The notes under the pieces were generated by a model that made no database searches, was not told the origin of the DNA, and saw only the letters and a list, made by a program, of their open reading frames with translations. 64,000 nt of DNA from Algoriphagus iocasae (GTDB taxonomy: Bacteria > Bacteroidota > Bacteroidia > Cytophagales > Cyclobacteriaceae): assembly GCF_014206875.1 (NCBI RefSeq), contig NZ_JACIJO010000003.1, forward strand, positions 412,066 through 476,065, read 5' to 3'. Position numbers and translations under genes: made by a program. Shown piece by piece: positions 9,086-15,862 of this stretch. Position 1 is the first letter of the stretch; each line of letters begins with the position of its first letter.

Positions 9086-9493
9086 TTACTTTTGATTAAT
9101 TCTGGTTTCCAAGTTCTCGATGATCAGGTTCTTTGATCGCACCAATTCACTGTATGAGTTATTCTCAGCAGCTAGGCGTTTCACTTCATTTTGAAGTCTT
9201 TCGATTTCTGCTTGGAGCCGGTCAAAAAAGTTTTGCTCGCTCCCTAGTTTGTCCGAGTCCATTTCACTATCCTCGATGGTGGTAATAAACATTTCTCCCT
9301 CACCCGTAGCTAACCAACTTAGGTTGATGTTATGTTCTCGCTTTAGGAGGATCTTAATCTTTCCAGAAACGTTGTTCTTGCCTCGTTCTATGTCTGAATA
9401 TCCTGCCTGAGTCAAGCCCAAAGAAGCCCCGAAATCTGCTTGGGTTTCTTTTAAGAATTTCCGGATGATTTTTAGGCGTTGATTTTCAGTCAT
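9086..9493 (-). CDS. XRE-family helix-turn-helix regulator with coiled coil
   Basis: A 135-residue predicted DNA-binding protein. The N-terminal HTH is clear: 'TQADFGASLGLTQAGYSDIERG' spans helices 2-3 at about residues 17-38, followed by 'LSWLATGEGEMF', typical of phage-repressor-like regulators. Residues 90-135 form a leucine-rich coiled coil likely to drive oligomerisation. It is divergent from the GNAT gene and reads toward parA, with 68 bases between its stop and the parA start. It may control replication, partition or transfer genes. The target is unknown. Confidence 0.85.
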   Translation of the reverse strand: MTENQRLKIIRKFLKETQADFGASLGLTQAGYSDIERGKNNVSGKIKILLKREHNINLSWLATGEGEMFITTIEDSEMDSDKLGSEQNFFDRLQAEIERLQNEVKRLAAENNSYSELVRSKNLIIENLETRINQK

Positions 9494-10182
9494 TTATGAG
9501 TGATTCTTATTTTTAAACGATAAATTTTTTTAATAATATAGCAAAACCATATATTTTTAAAAATAGATATATTCAAAAGGAATTATCCGTTGGTCTTTTC
9601 GGATTGTTCGATTGGGATGATCTTCCAGACCTTTTCATTAGTTGATATCTTAAGTTCAGAGCCTAAATCAAGAAAGTGTTATCTGTGAAATTGAATATAG
9701 TCCTTTTTCTGTTTTGCAGATCATAACTTGATCCTCTAAGGCAAATATATACATACAAATGTATTTTGTGAGGCAATTATTGGTTTTCTGAATATATACA
9801 TATCTGTATATCTATATATAGATATGTACAGATATAGGAATATTTCGATGTCTTTTTTCAAGTGATAAAAGCATCATTCTGGTTTTGAAAAATGGGCTTG
9901 ATTTAATCTCAGGCCATGAATTTTAGCACCTTTTTTTCCTCGCGGGAAAGTGGTGGGTTTGAGGAATGTTGAAGAAATATCTTTGCTTTTTTCAGCATGT
10001 AAAATTGAAAGAGCGTGTTGAGGAACCTTTTGCGTGTTCCTTGCAAGTTGTGTATTTGTGACACAAATTCTGCCGAATTTTTTTCACAAACACGCACTTG
10101 CCATTCCGATGTTTCTTTGCTGAATCATTCAAAATGGAGGGATTTAACCTCGCAACTCGGTAAAATTTAAATTGACTGAACC
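9494..10182. other. 689-bp AT-rich intergenic region with palindromes; no convincing gene
   Basis: Holds a perfect 14-bp palindrome at 9552-9565 (tatttttaaaaata), just upstream of the XRE gene and therefore a possible autoregulatory site. A longer imperfect palindrome lies at 9800-9836 and includes the perfect 18-bp core 9808-9825. The base composition and palindromes would suit an origin or a regulatory hub, but no iterons or replication gene are seen. A 62-codon minus-strand frame at 9909-10097 has no supporting feature. Confidence 0.55.
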
Positions 10183-10752
10183 ATGAGAAAATTCATTGAA
10201 CAGGATCGAGAAAAAGTCATTACTATTTTAGTGAATTCTTTTGAAGGCAATAAATCGGTTGATTTTGTGGTTGGTAATTCGGCCACTTCCAGGAGAATTT
10301 TGATGGAGTACAGTTTGGCAAACTGTCTGGAAAACGGAGAGGTGTATATCTCCGAAAGTGGAAAATCATGCGTCTTGATCAAGTATTCTAACCGAAAGCG
10401 AAAGTCTTTTAATCTATGGATTTGGGACTTAAAACTGGCTCTCCAGGGAATTGGAATTTCAAAAATTTCGAAGGTGCTCAAAAGGGAATCAAGCATCGAA
10501 AGGGTCCAACCAAATGAGCCATTTCTTTACGTTTGGTTTATCGGTGTAGAGCCAGAGAACCAAGGTAAAGGAGAAGGATCTATGCTTCTCAAATCTGTAC
10601 TCGAGTTGGCGAAGAAAAAGAACCTACCTGTCTGCCTGGAAACTTCCACCGAGCGAAATTTCAGATGGTATGAGAATTTCGGATTCTCAGTTTATGCATC
10701 TTCCGATGAATTTGGTTTTCCATTTTACTTCTACAAAAAGGATTTGCTATGA
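10183..10752 (+). CDS. GNAT-family N-acetyltransferase
   Basis: A 189-residue acetyltransferase. The acetyl-CoA loop is visible as 'GVEPENQGKGEGSMLL' (residues 121-136), preceded by the strand 'LYVWFIGV' and followed by 'LPVCLETSTERNFRWYENFGF', the usual final strands and 'YxxxGF' motif of the fold. The substrate cannot be inferred. Its stop overlaps the start of the membrane LuxR gene (ATGA), so the two are translationally coupled. A role in modifying a small molecule or protein sensed by the regulator is possible but is only inference. Confidence 0.85.
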   Translation: MRKFIEQDREKVITILVNSFEGNKSVDFVVGNSATSRRILMEYSLANCLENGEVYISESGKSCVLIKYSNRKRKSFNLWIWDLKLALQGIGISKISKVLKRESSIERVQPNEPFLYVWFIGVEPENQGKGEGSMLLKSVLELAKKKNLPVCLETSTERNFRWYENFGFSVYASSDEFGFPFYFYKKDLL

Positions 10753-11669
10753 CAGTGTTTGGAACTGACATGCATCTGGCGACATTTATTTTTGTCGTGT
10801 GCGAGGTGCTATTTTTTGTTTCTCAGTTGGTTTTATATCTCCAAAATCCTGCTGAAAAGAATCGACAATACTATTTGATCCTTTTGGGATTGTTGATCAT
10901 CTACAATATTGCAGGTGGCTTGTTCCCAGATCCAGAGCTCCCTATTTCATTGAATCTTCAGATCAACTTGGCTTATGGAACCGGGTTTGTAATGGGAGCA
11001 TATTTTCCATACTATTTTTATCGGGTTTTCGAACTGGATGATTTGAGGTGGAATGCGCGAATTGGGGTCTGGATATTCTTAATAGCTCCATTCCTGCTTT
11101 TCTTTTGTATTGGGCTTCCATTACTGGGTGATCTTCCCGCAACCATTTGGTATGGATTGGCGATCCCTTTGGTTTATGCGATTTATCTGATCGTGATCAT
11201 TTTTCTGAGTATTAGAAAGAAATTTGAGGGGTCTCAAAATTCACTGGAAGCAATTTTGACTTATTCTGCGGCGGTGCCTTGGGTATTGCTGCCAGTTTTT
11301 AGCTATGTCGATGCTTCCCAATTTGTGGAAGTAATTTGCACAAATGGTGGCTTTATCATCATTACTTTTTTGTTTATCCGAAAGATGATCTTCGAAAACA
11401 GAAAGGTATTTGCAAAAATCAATGATACCGACCAGAGGCCACCGATTGATCCCAGTACTTTTTTCGGCCAACGATGTGCTGAATTGGGCTTTACCAAGCG
11501 AGAGTGCGAAGTGGTTGAGAAAGTAGCCCAAGGACTTACTAGCAAAGAAATCGCAGAAGTACTTTTTATTTCAGAAAGAACAGTCAACAAACACCTTCAG
11601 ACGATTTTTAAAAAGGCGGACAGCAAAAACCGAGTTGAGCTGATCAACGCCCTAAACTCCTATTCATAA
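10749..11669 (+). CDS. Membrane-anchored LuxR-type regulator
   Basis: A 306-residue protein with about seven hydrophobic helices (near residues 10-30, 40-58, 72-92, 104-128, 132-155, 168-185, 195-212) and a C-terminal LuxR/GerE DNA-binding domain at about 247-303. The recognition region reads 'GLTSKEIAEVLFISERTVNKHL'. This architecture, a seven-helix sensor fused to LuxR HTH, is known in Bacteroidetes, but ligands are generally unknown. It is coupled to the GNAT gene and lies just before the oriT-like hairpin, so it may control transfer. It could equally be unrelated cargo. Confidence 0.85.
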   Translation: MTVFGTDMHLATFIFVVCEVLFFVSQLVLYLQNPAEKNRQYYLILLGLLIIYNIAGGLFPDPELPISLNLQINLAYGTGFVMGAYFPYYFYRVFELDDLRWNARIGVWIFLIAPFLLFFCIGLPLLGDLPATIWYGLAIPLVYAIYLIVIIFLSIRKKFEGSQNSLEAILTYSAAVPWVLLPVFSYVDASQFVEVICTNGGFIIITFLFIRKMIFENRKVFAKINDTDQRPPIDPSTFFGQRCAELGFTKRECEVVEKVAQGLTSKEIAEVLFISERTVNKHLQTIFKKADSKNRVELINALNSYS

Positions 11670-11701
11670 AACAGATTTTAAGGGACGAACCCATTGATTA
11701 A

Positions 11702-11741
11702 GCATATCTGCGTATAGGCGATTTTCTATACGCAGATATGC
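11702..11741. other. oriT: oriT-like 16-bp inverted repeat upstream of the mobilisation genes
   Basis: Perfect 16-bp arms at 11702-11717 and 11726-11741 with an 8-base loop (gcgatttt). A third partial copy of the arm (tacgcag) lies at about 11756-11762, and a 6-bp inverted repeat (tctagg/cctaga) follows within 11763-11790. Origins of transfer usually lie directly upstream of the accessory RHH and relaxase genes and contain such repeats next to the nick site. The position fits, but the nick site is not identified. Confidence 0.6.
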
Positions 11742-11821
11742 CTATTTATCGCATTTACGCAGTTCTAGGTATTTTTTTTCGCCTAGAGAATCCAATTCTT
11801 TACCCCCATCAACATGTAGCC

Positions 11822-12187
11822 ATGAAGGAGAAAAGAGAAAATCTCTCTTGGGTATCTGTCAGGTTAAAGCCGGATGTTTTTACCCGATTGAAGGAGGAAA
11901 GTAGGTCCCTTGGTGTGTCTTTGAGTCACTTGATCAGAATGAAGCTTAGCTCTGAAACGATCAAGATCATTGACACCAAGGGAATCCTAAATGCAATTGA
12001 TAAGGTGGTTGCCGAACAGGCTAGGGTTAACAATAATATCAACCAGTTGGCCAAGCATGCCAATACGTATCGAGACAAAATTTCCCCGGAGATTTTTCTG
12101 AATCACACCAAACAGATGGCCAAGCATCTTGAGCATAGGGACTTCATGAACAAGTTTTTGAAACAGATTTATCAGGCAATCAAATGA
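11822..12187 (+). CDS. Relaxosome accessory protein (MobC-like, ribbon-helix-helix)
   Basis: A 121-residue protein that would bind oriT and help load the relaxase. 'VSVRLKPDVFTRLKEESRSLG' followed by 'SLSHLIRMKL' is a typical RHH N-terminus. The middle 'AEQARVNNNINQLAKHAN' is the conserved signature of plasmid mobilisation MobC proteins. An upstream ATG at 11738 would add 28 residues but starts inside the inverted repeat and adds no conserved sequence, so 11822 (preceded by 'gtagcc', as for other genes here) is preferred. It overlaps the relaxase start by ATGA. Confidence 0.85.
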   Translation: MKEKRENLSWVSVRLKPDVFTRLKEESRSLGVSLSHLIRMKLSSETIKIIDTKGILNAIDKVVAEQARVNNNINQLAKHANTYRDKISPEIFLNHTKQMAKHLEHRDFMNKFLKQIYQAIK

Positions 12188-13512
12188 GAGTTAAAATCCT
12201 TTCCAGCGCAAGTTCATTTAATGGGGTGACCTACAACACGAACAAAACCCAAAATGAAAAGGGAGAGCTGACTAGGCTCCGGAATTTTGGGTATTTGCAG
12301 GACACCAAGGATGTGGGGCCGAATGAGGTGAAAAATTACCTGATAACTCATTCGAACAGAAATGCACTCGTCAAGGACAAGCAGTTTCATGCCATGATCA
12401 GCTGCAAGGGCAGGGAGTATTCCAAAGAAGAGCTGACAGAAATCGCCCATGAATGGATAGATAAAATGGGCTATGGGAATAACCCTTTCCTGATCGTTTT
12501 TCACAAGGATACGGCAAATAACCACGTTCATATTGTGTCATCGAGAATTGATCGGGATGGCAAAAAGATCAGTGATTCATTTGAGAAGCTAAGGGCACAA
12601 GAAGCAATCAATGAGATCATGAGACTCAATCCCAAGCATGAAGCAGTGAAAGCTGCGGATAGCTTGATGGAGTTTCGCTTCAGTACCAAAGCCCAAGGAT
12701 TCTTAATCCTCGAAAACTTGGGATTCAAGGTGAGGGAAAAAGGTGAGCAGATAGAATTGATCAAATATGGTTCAGTTCAAGGTCAGATTCCTGTTTCAGA
12801 ATTCAACCAAAAGATCCAATCCTATCAATTGGATAAGGATCGAGCAAAACAGCTGAAAGCGATTTTGGATAGATATTCCAAGGTCTACCAAACTAAGCTC
12901 ACTTGTCTATTTGAACCTAAACCCGGCGGTAAAAAAGGAAACCAAACCGGGTATCGATCGGATCTAGGTGATTTTATACGGGATAAATTTGGGGTTCAGC
13001 TCGTATTCCATGGCAAAGATGGAAAAAGGCCTTATGGTTATTCCCTGATTGACCATGCCAATAAGATCATTTTTAAAGGCATTGAAGTATTCCCAATCCA
13101 GCGATTTTTTGAACAGGAAGGTGAACGTAAATCCTATCAATCCCAGAAACCGAACAAGGATAAGCCGATCGATTTGATCGAGGCAAAAGTAAGGCTCCAA
13201 TCTGCTCTCAATGATTTCTCGACAGTTCGGCAAGGCTTGGAACACCACGCTTTGAAGTTGGAGAATAGAGATGGGAATTCTTACCTGAAAACAGCCCAAG
13301 GAGATATCGCTGCCAGTGACATTCTTTCTGCCGAGCAGCAGCTGGCATTAAGTCAATACTTCCAAGATAGCGAAGCCCATAGAGCCATACAGAGTCAAGA
13401 GATTTTTGACCTGGTTCTTGTACTCCAAATCGCCAATGACATCGATGATGAAGCTGTGCACGGTAGGAAAAGAAGCAAAAAGCGCAAGGGAGACAATGAA
13501 ATCACTAGATAA
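12184..13512 (+). CDS. Relaxase / mobilisation nuclease (MOBP-like)
   Basis: A 442-residue DNA-nicking enzyme that would cut and covalently bind oriT to start conjugation. The N-terminal domain has the expected features: a candidate catalytic Tyr17 in 'GVTYN', 'FHAMIS' at about 68-73, and the metal-binding histidines in 'NNHVHIV' (His114, His116) with His107 upstream. The C-terminal 250 residues are not recognised and may bind the coupling protein. It is translationally coupled to the accessory RHH gene, directly after the putative oriT. The assignment to MOBP rather than a related MOB class is by eye. Confidence 0.88.
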   Translation: MRVKILSSASSFNGVTYNTNKTQNEKGELTRLRNFGYLQDTKDVGPNEVKNYLITHSNRNALVKDKQFHAMISCKGREYSKEELTEIAHEWIDKMGYGNNPFLIVFHKDTANNHVHIVSSRIDRDGKKISDSFEKLRAQEAINEIMRLNPKHEAVKAADSLMEFRFSTKAQGFLILENLGFKVREKGEQIELIKYGSVQGQIPVSEFNQKIQSYQLDKDRAKQLKAILDRYSKVYQTKLTCLFEPKPGGKKGNQTGYRSDLGDFIRDKFGVQLVFHGKDGKRPYGYSLIDHANKIIFKGIEVFPIQRFFEQEGERKSYQSQKPNKDKPIDLIEAKVRLQSALNDFSTVRQGLEHHALKLENRDGNSYLKTAQGDIAASDILSAEQQLALSQYFQDSEAHRAIQSQEIFDLVLVLQIANDIDDEAVHGRKRSKKRKGDNEITR

Positions 13513-13522
13513 AAAGATAGCC

Positions 13523-14149
13523 ATGATCATTCTATTCGCAAACCAAAAAGGTGGAGTGGGAAAAAGTACGCTCGCGGTGCTGTTTTCAAATTTTGCCGTC
13601 CAGAAAAGGAAAAGAAAGGTGAAAGTCTTTGATATGGACTTTCAACAGTCACTTTACAACAAGTATCTCAATTCGGACCTCTTAGAAAATGAGAAGTTGT
13701 ATGAAGTTGAGCTATCGAATATTCCAGGATTCAAGTCTATCCAGAAAAGAGCTGCTCAAGATCCTAAAATTCTCACCGTGATTGATCTTGCTGGGAGAAT
13801 GGATGACGACAACCTGGTGCCGGTACTCAAGGAGTCTGAATTGATCATCTGCCCTTTTTGCTACGATGAATACAGCGTCACCAGCACGTTTGAATTTTGC
13901 TACGTGGTCAAAAAGGTGAATCCTGAAAGCCGGATTATCCTAATCCCCAACAGAGTCAAAACATCAGTCAAATACGAAACCTTGGAGAGCGTCAATCAGG
14001 CACTTGGCCAGTTTGGTGAATTGACCTCCCCGGTATCGGATCGGATAGACTTCCAAAGACTCACTACCTCCTACACTCCGGAATCGCTTGTGCCTATCCT
14101 GGATCCCATTTTCAACAAATTATTTGATGACCATATAGAAGCAGATTAG
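13523..14149 (+). CDS. ParA/MinD-like ATPase of the transfer operon (TraA-like)
   Basis: A 208-residue P-loop ATPase opening 'MIILFANQKGGVGKST' with the deviant Walker A at about residues 9-15, then 'KVFDMDFQQSLYNKYL' and 'LTVIDLAGRMDDD'. The start at 13523 is chosen because it is preceded by 'tagcc', as are the next two genes. Upstream starts (13406, 13496) would overlap the relaxase. A ParA-like protein at the head of the tra operon is usual in Bacteroidetes conjugative elements. It is a second, distinct ParA from the partition ATPase at 8.3-9.0 kb. Confidence 0.85.
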   Translation: MIILFANQKGGVGKSTLAVLFSNFAVQKRKRKVKVFDMDFQQSLYNKYLNSDLLENEKLYEVELSNIPGFKSIQKRAAQDPKILTVIDLAGRMDDDNLVPVLKESELIICPFCYDEYSVTSTFEFCYVVKKVNPESRIILIPNRVKTSVKYETLESVNQALGQFGELTSPVSDRIDFQRLTTSYTPESLVPILDPIFNKLFDDHIEAD

Positions 14150-14151
14150 CC

Positions 14152-14496
14152 ATGGCAAACGGGGACTACATAAGCAAACTTGTCCAAGGAGTAAGGTCAG
14201 AATTGGTATTGCCTGAACCTGAGGTAAAGCCTTTGGTAAAGTCTAAAAGTAATGAGACTGACAAGATCGGAAGCCAAGGAATCCATGAGCTGATAGAGGC
14301 CATCAAGAATTTTGAAGTAAACGGAGATTCCAAAAGGCTGATTCGGATGGACGCTCGAACGGAGGAAGTACTGAAGCTAATCAGTCCCACTTTTGGAGTG
14401 GACGTGACCTCCTTCGTGAATTTCCTGTGCTGGGACTTTCTGGAAAATAATCCAGAACTGGTCAATGAAATCAAACAATCCATACAAAAACTATAG
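14152..14496 (+). CDS. TraB-like small protein (DUF3408-like)
   Basis: A 114-residue protein 2 bases after the TraA-like gene. The N-terminal half is charged and proline-rich. The C-terminal half ('KRLIRMDARTEEVLKLISP' then 'VTSFVNFLCWDFLENN') has the strand-helix-helix outline of the DUF3408/RHH proteins encoded after TraA in Bacteroidetes conjugative transposons. It may bind DNA or the ATPase. The assignment rests on position and pattern. Confidence 0.6.
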   Translation: MANGDYISKLVQGVRSELVLPEPEVKPLVKSKSNETDKIGSQGIHELIEAIKNFEVNGDSKRLIRMDARTEEVLKLISPTFGVDVTSFVNFLCWDFLENNPELVNEIKQSIQKL

Positions 14497-14498
14497 CC

Positions 14499-14891
14499 AT
14501 GAGCTGGACAGACTTCTTTCTATACCTATCCCTTTTCTATGTGGTGTACTATGCGGTAAATGTCGTCTTCGATGTTTTGCGCAAACCACAACTTTCAGAA
14601 GTGTCGGCAGGGAATGCCTACACATTCCAGACGGACCTCAATGAGTTTGATGAAAGTCCAACGGTGATTGAGGATAATGACCCGGTGCCTGATCCTGTGA
14701 AGCCCAAGACAGAATCTGCTTCCCAGACGGAAGTATGGGTCAACAGCGAGGAGGATTCAGAAGATATCGAATTTGAAATCAATGATCCCAGCCCAGTCAA
14801 ATCTACAGGAGGGGTGACTACGCTCAATTCCCTCTTTGTACTCGCCAAGGAAGGCAGTATTGAAATGAAAAAGAAAGTCGTGTTCTCATGA
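14499..14891 (+). CDS. Single-pass membrane protein of the transfer operon
   Basis: A 130-residue protein with one N-terminal hydrophobic helix (about residues 5-25, 'FFLYLSLFYVVYYAVNVVF') and an acidic cytoplasmic tail rich in E, D, P and S. It starts 2 bases after the TraB-like stop and overlaps the next gene by 4 bases. It occupies the place of TraC/TraD in Bacteroidetes transfer operons, but I do not recognise the family. The function is unknown. Confidence 0.6.
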   Translation: MSWTDFFLYLSLFYVVYYAVNVVFDVLRKPQLSEVSAGNAYTFQTDLNEFDESPTVIEDNDPVPDPVKPKTESASQTEVWVNSEEDSEDIEFEINDPSPVKSTGGVTTLNSLFVLAKEGSIEMKKKVVFS

Positions 14892-15217
14892 AGCTCCTTC
14901 ATCGGCTATTCCTATGTGCTCTCCTTTCCCTCTTATTCTTTTTGTCGGGATCGGAGACTTATGGCCAATCCCCTCCGGGAGTTTCAAAATTTCAGGAGGT
15001 CGAGACCGATATGAAAAGTTTCTATGTCGCTATTTCCAGACTCTCATTTGTCGTGGGCGCAGTCTCAGGATTGCTTGGCGGTCTTCGGGTTTACAACAAC
15101 TGGCAAATGGGAAGACATCAGATCGATGTTCAGGTCATCAGTTGGTTCGGAGCCTGCCTATTCTTGGCCACTATTGGCTTTTTTCTCAGCGGACTGTATG
15201 CTGTCCCACTGATTTGA
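14888..15217 (+). CDS. traE: DUF4134 protein, TraE-like (first copy)
   Basis: A 109-residue protein with a signal peptide or first helix (residues 1-25, ending near 'SETYGQ') and two more hydrophobic helices at about 50-68 and 82-105. 'VGAVSGLLGGLRVYNNWQMG' is the conserved DUF4134 core. Such small proteins correspond in position to the pilin-like VirB2/TraE of Bacteroidetes type IV secretion systems. A second copy with the same pattern follows 47 bases later. Assignment to the family is good; a pilin role is inferred. Confidence 0.8.
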   Translation: MKLLHRLFLCALLSLLFFLSGSETYGQSPPGVSKFQEVETDMKSFYVAISRLSFVVGAVSGLLGGLRVYNNWQMGRHQIDVQVISWFGACLFLATIGFFLSGLYAVPLI

Positions 15218-15264
15218 CACCCCAAAAAAAGCAAAATCAACAGTCAATATTTTCTCAATAAACT

Positions 15265-15579
15265 ATGAAAACCATGTTCAACAGAACCAAAAAAATGATC
15301 TCAAGCGCATTGTTTGTGATGCTTGCAACTACAGCCGCCAGAGCCCAAGGTGTTCAGGGAATTGTCGCAGCAGAATCGTCTCTACTCGCCTATGTGGATC
15401 CCGTAGCCAGTCTCTGTCTTGTTATTGGGGCGGTAGTAGGGCTGATAGGAGGCGTAAGAGTTTACATCAAATGGAATTCCGGTGATCAAGACATCAATAA
15501 AGAATTGATGGGATGGGGCGGCTCCTGCCTGTTTTTGGTCTTGGTCAGTGTGATCATCAAAGCGTTTTTCGGTGTCTGA
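15265..15579 (+). CDS. traE: DUF4134 protein, TraE (second copy)
   Basis: A 104-residue protein with signal sequence ending near 'TTAARA' and the DUF4134 core 'IGAVVGLIGGVRVYIKWNSGD', followed by 'GSCLFLVLVSVIIKAFFGV'. It matches the first copy helix for helix and is closer to the canonical TraE length. It is the likely major VirB2-like subunit, with the first copy a variant. Its stop overlaps the start of the TraF gene (TGATG). Confidence 0.85.
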   Translation: MKTMFNRTKKMISSALFVMLATTAARAQGVQGIVAAESSLLAYVDPVASLCLVIGAVVGLIGGVRVYIKWNSGDQDINKELMGWGGSCLFLVLVSVIIKAFFGV

Positions 15580-15860
15580 TGGCTAAGCAATTTCCGATAT
15601 ATAAGGGGCTTCAGAAGCCTCTTATATATCGGGGCTTTCAGGGAAAATACATCGGATGGGGAGTCGCTTCTTTAGTTATCGCGGTCGTCTCAGGAGGATT
15701 AATCGGAAGCTTAACCAGTATGGTTTTAGGTGGGGTGATTACCCTATCAGTCATGACTACCGGACTTTTCATCACCTCTCAGCAACAGAAAAAAGGCCTG
15801 CATAGCAAAACAAGGTATAAAGGGGTATTTCAGATCGCTACATCCTTAAAATCAAAGTAA
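15579..15860 (+). CDS. traF: TraF-like protein (DUF4133, VirB3-like)
   Basis: A 93-residue inner-membrane protein with a short cytoplasmic lead ('MAKQFPIYKGLQKPLIYRGF') and two hydrophobic helices at about 27-48 and 50-66. The family is DUF4133, encoded between TraE and the TraG ATPase in Bacteroidetes systems and equivalent in place to VirB3. The start at 15579 overlaps the stop of the previous gene. A longer upstream frame would lie inside that gene and is rejected. Confidence 0.85.
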   Translation: MAKQFPIYKGLQKPLIYRGFQGKYIGWGVASLVIAVVSGGLIGSLTSMVLGGVITLSVMTTGLFITSQQQKKGLHSKTRYKGVFQIATSLKSK

Positions 15861-15862
15861 TC

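Noticed and set aside
9909-10097. 62-codon minus-strand frame in the palindrome region
   Set aside because: No domain, no suitable start context, and it lies alone in AT-rich DNA. It cannot be excluded but is not supported.
11738-11821. Upstream start for the MobC-like gene (28 extra residues)
   Set aside because: The extra part begins inside the oriT-like inverted repeat and is not conserved-looking; the ATG at 11822 gives the usual RHH N-terminus.
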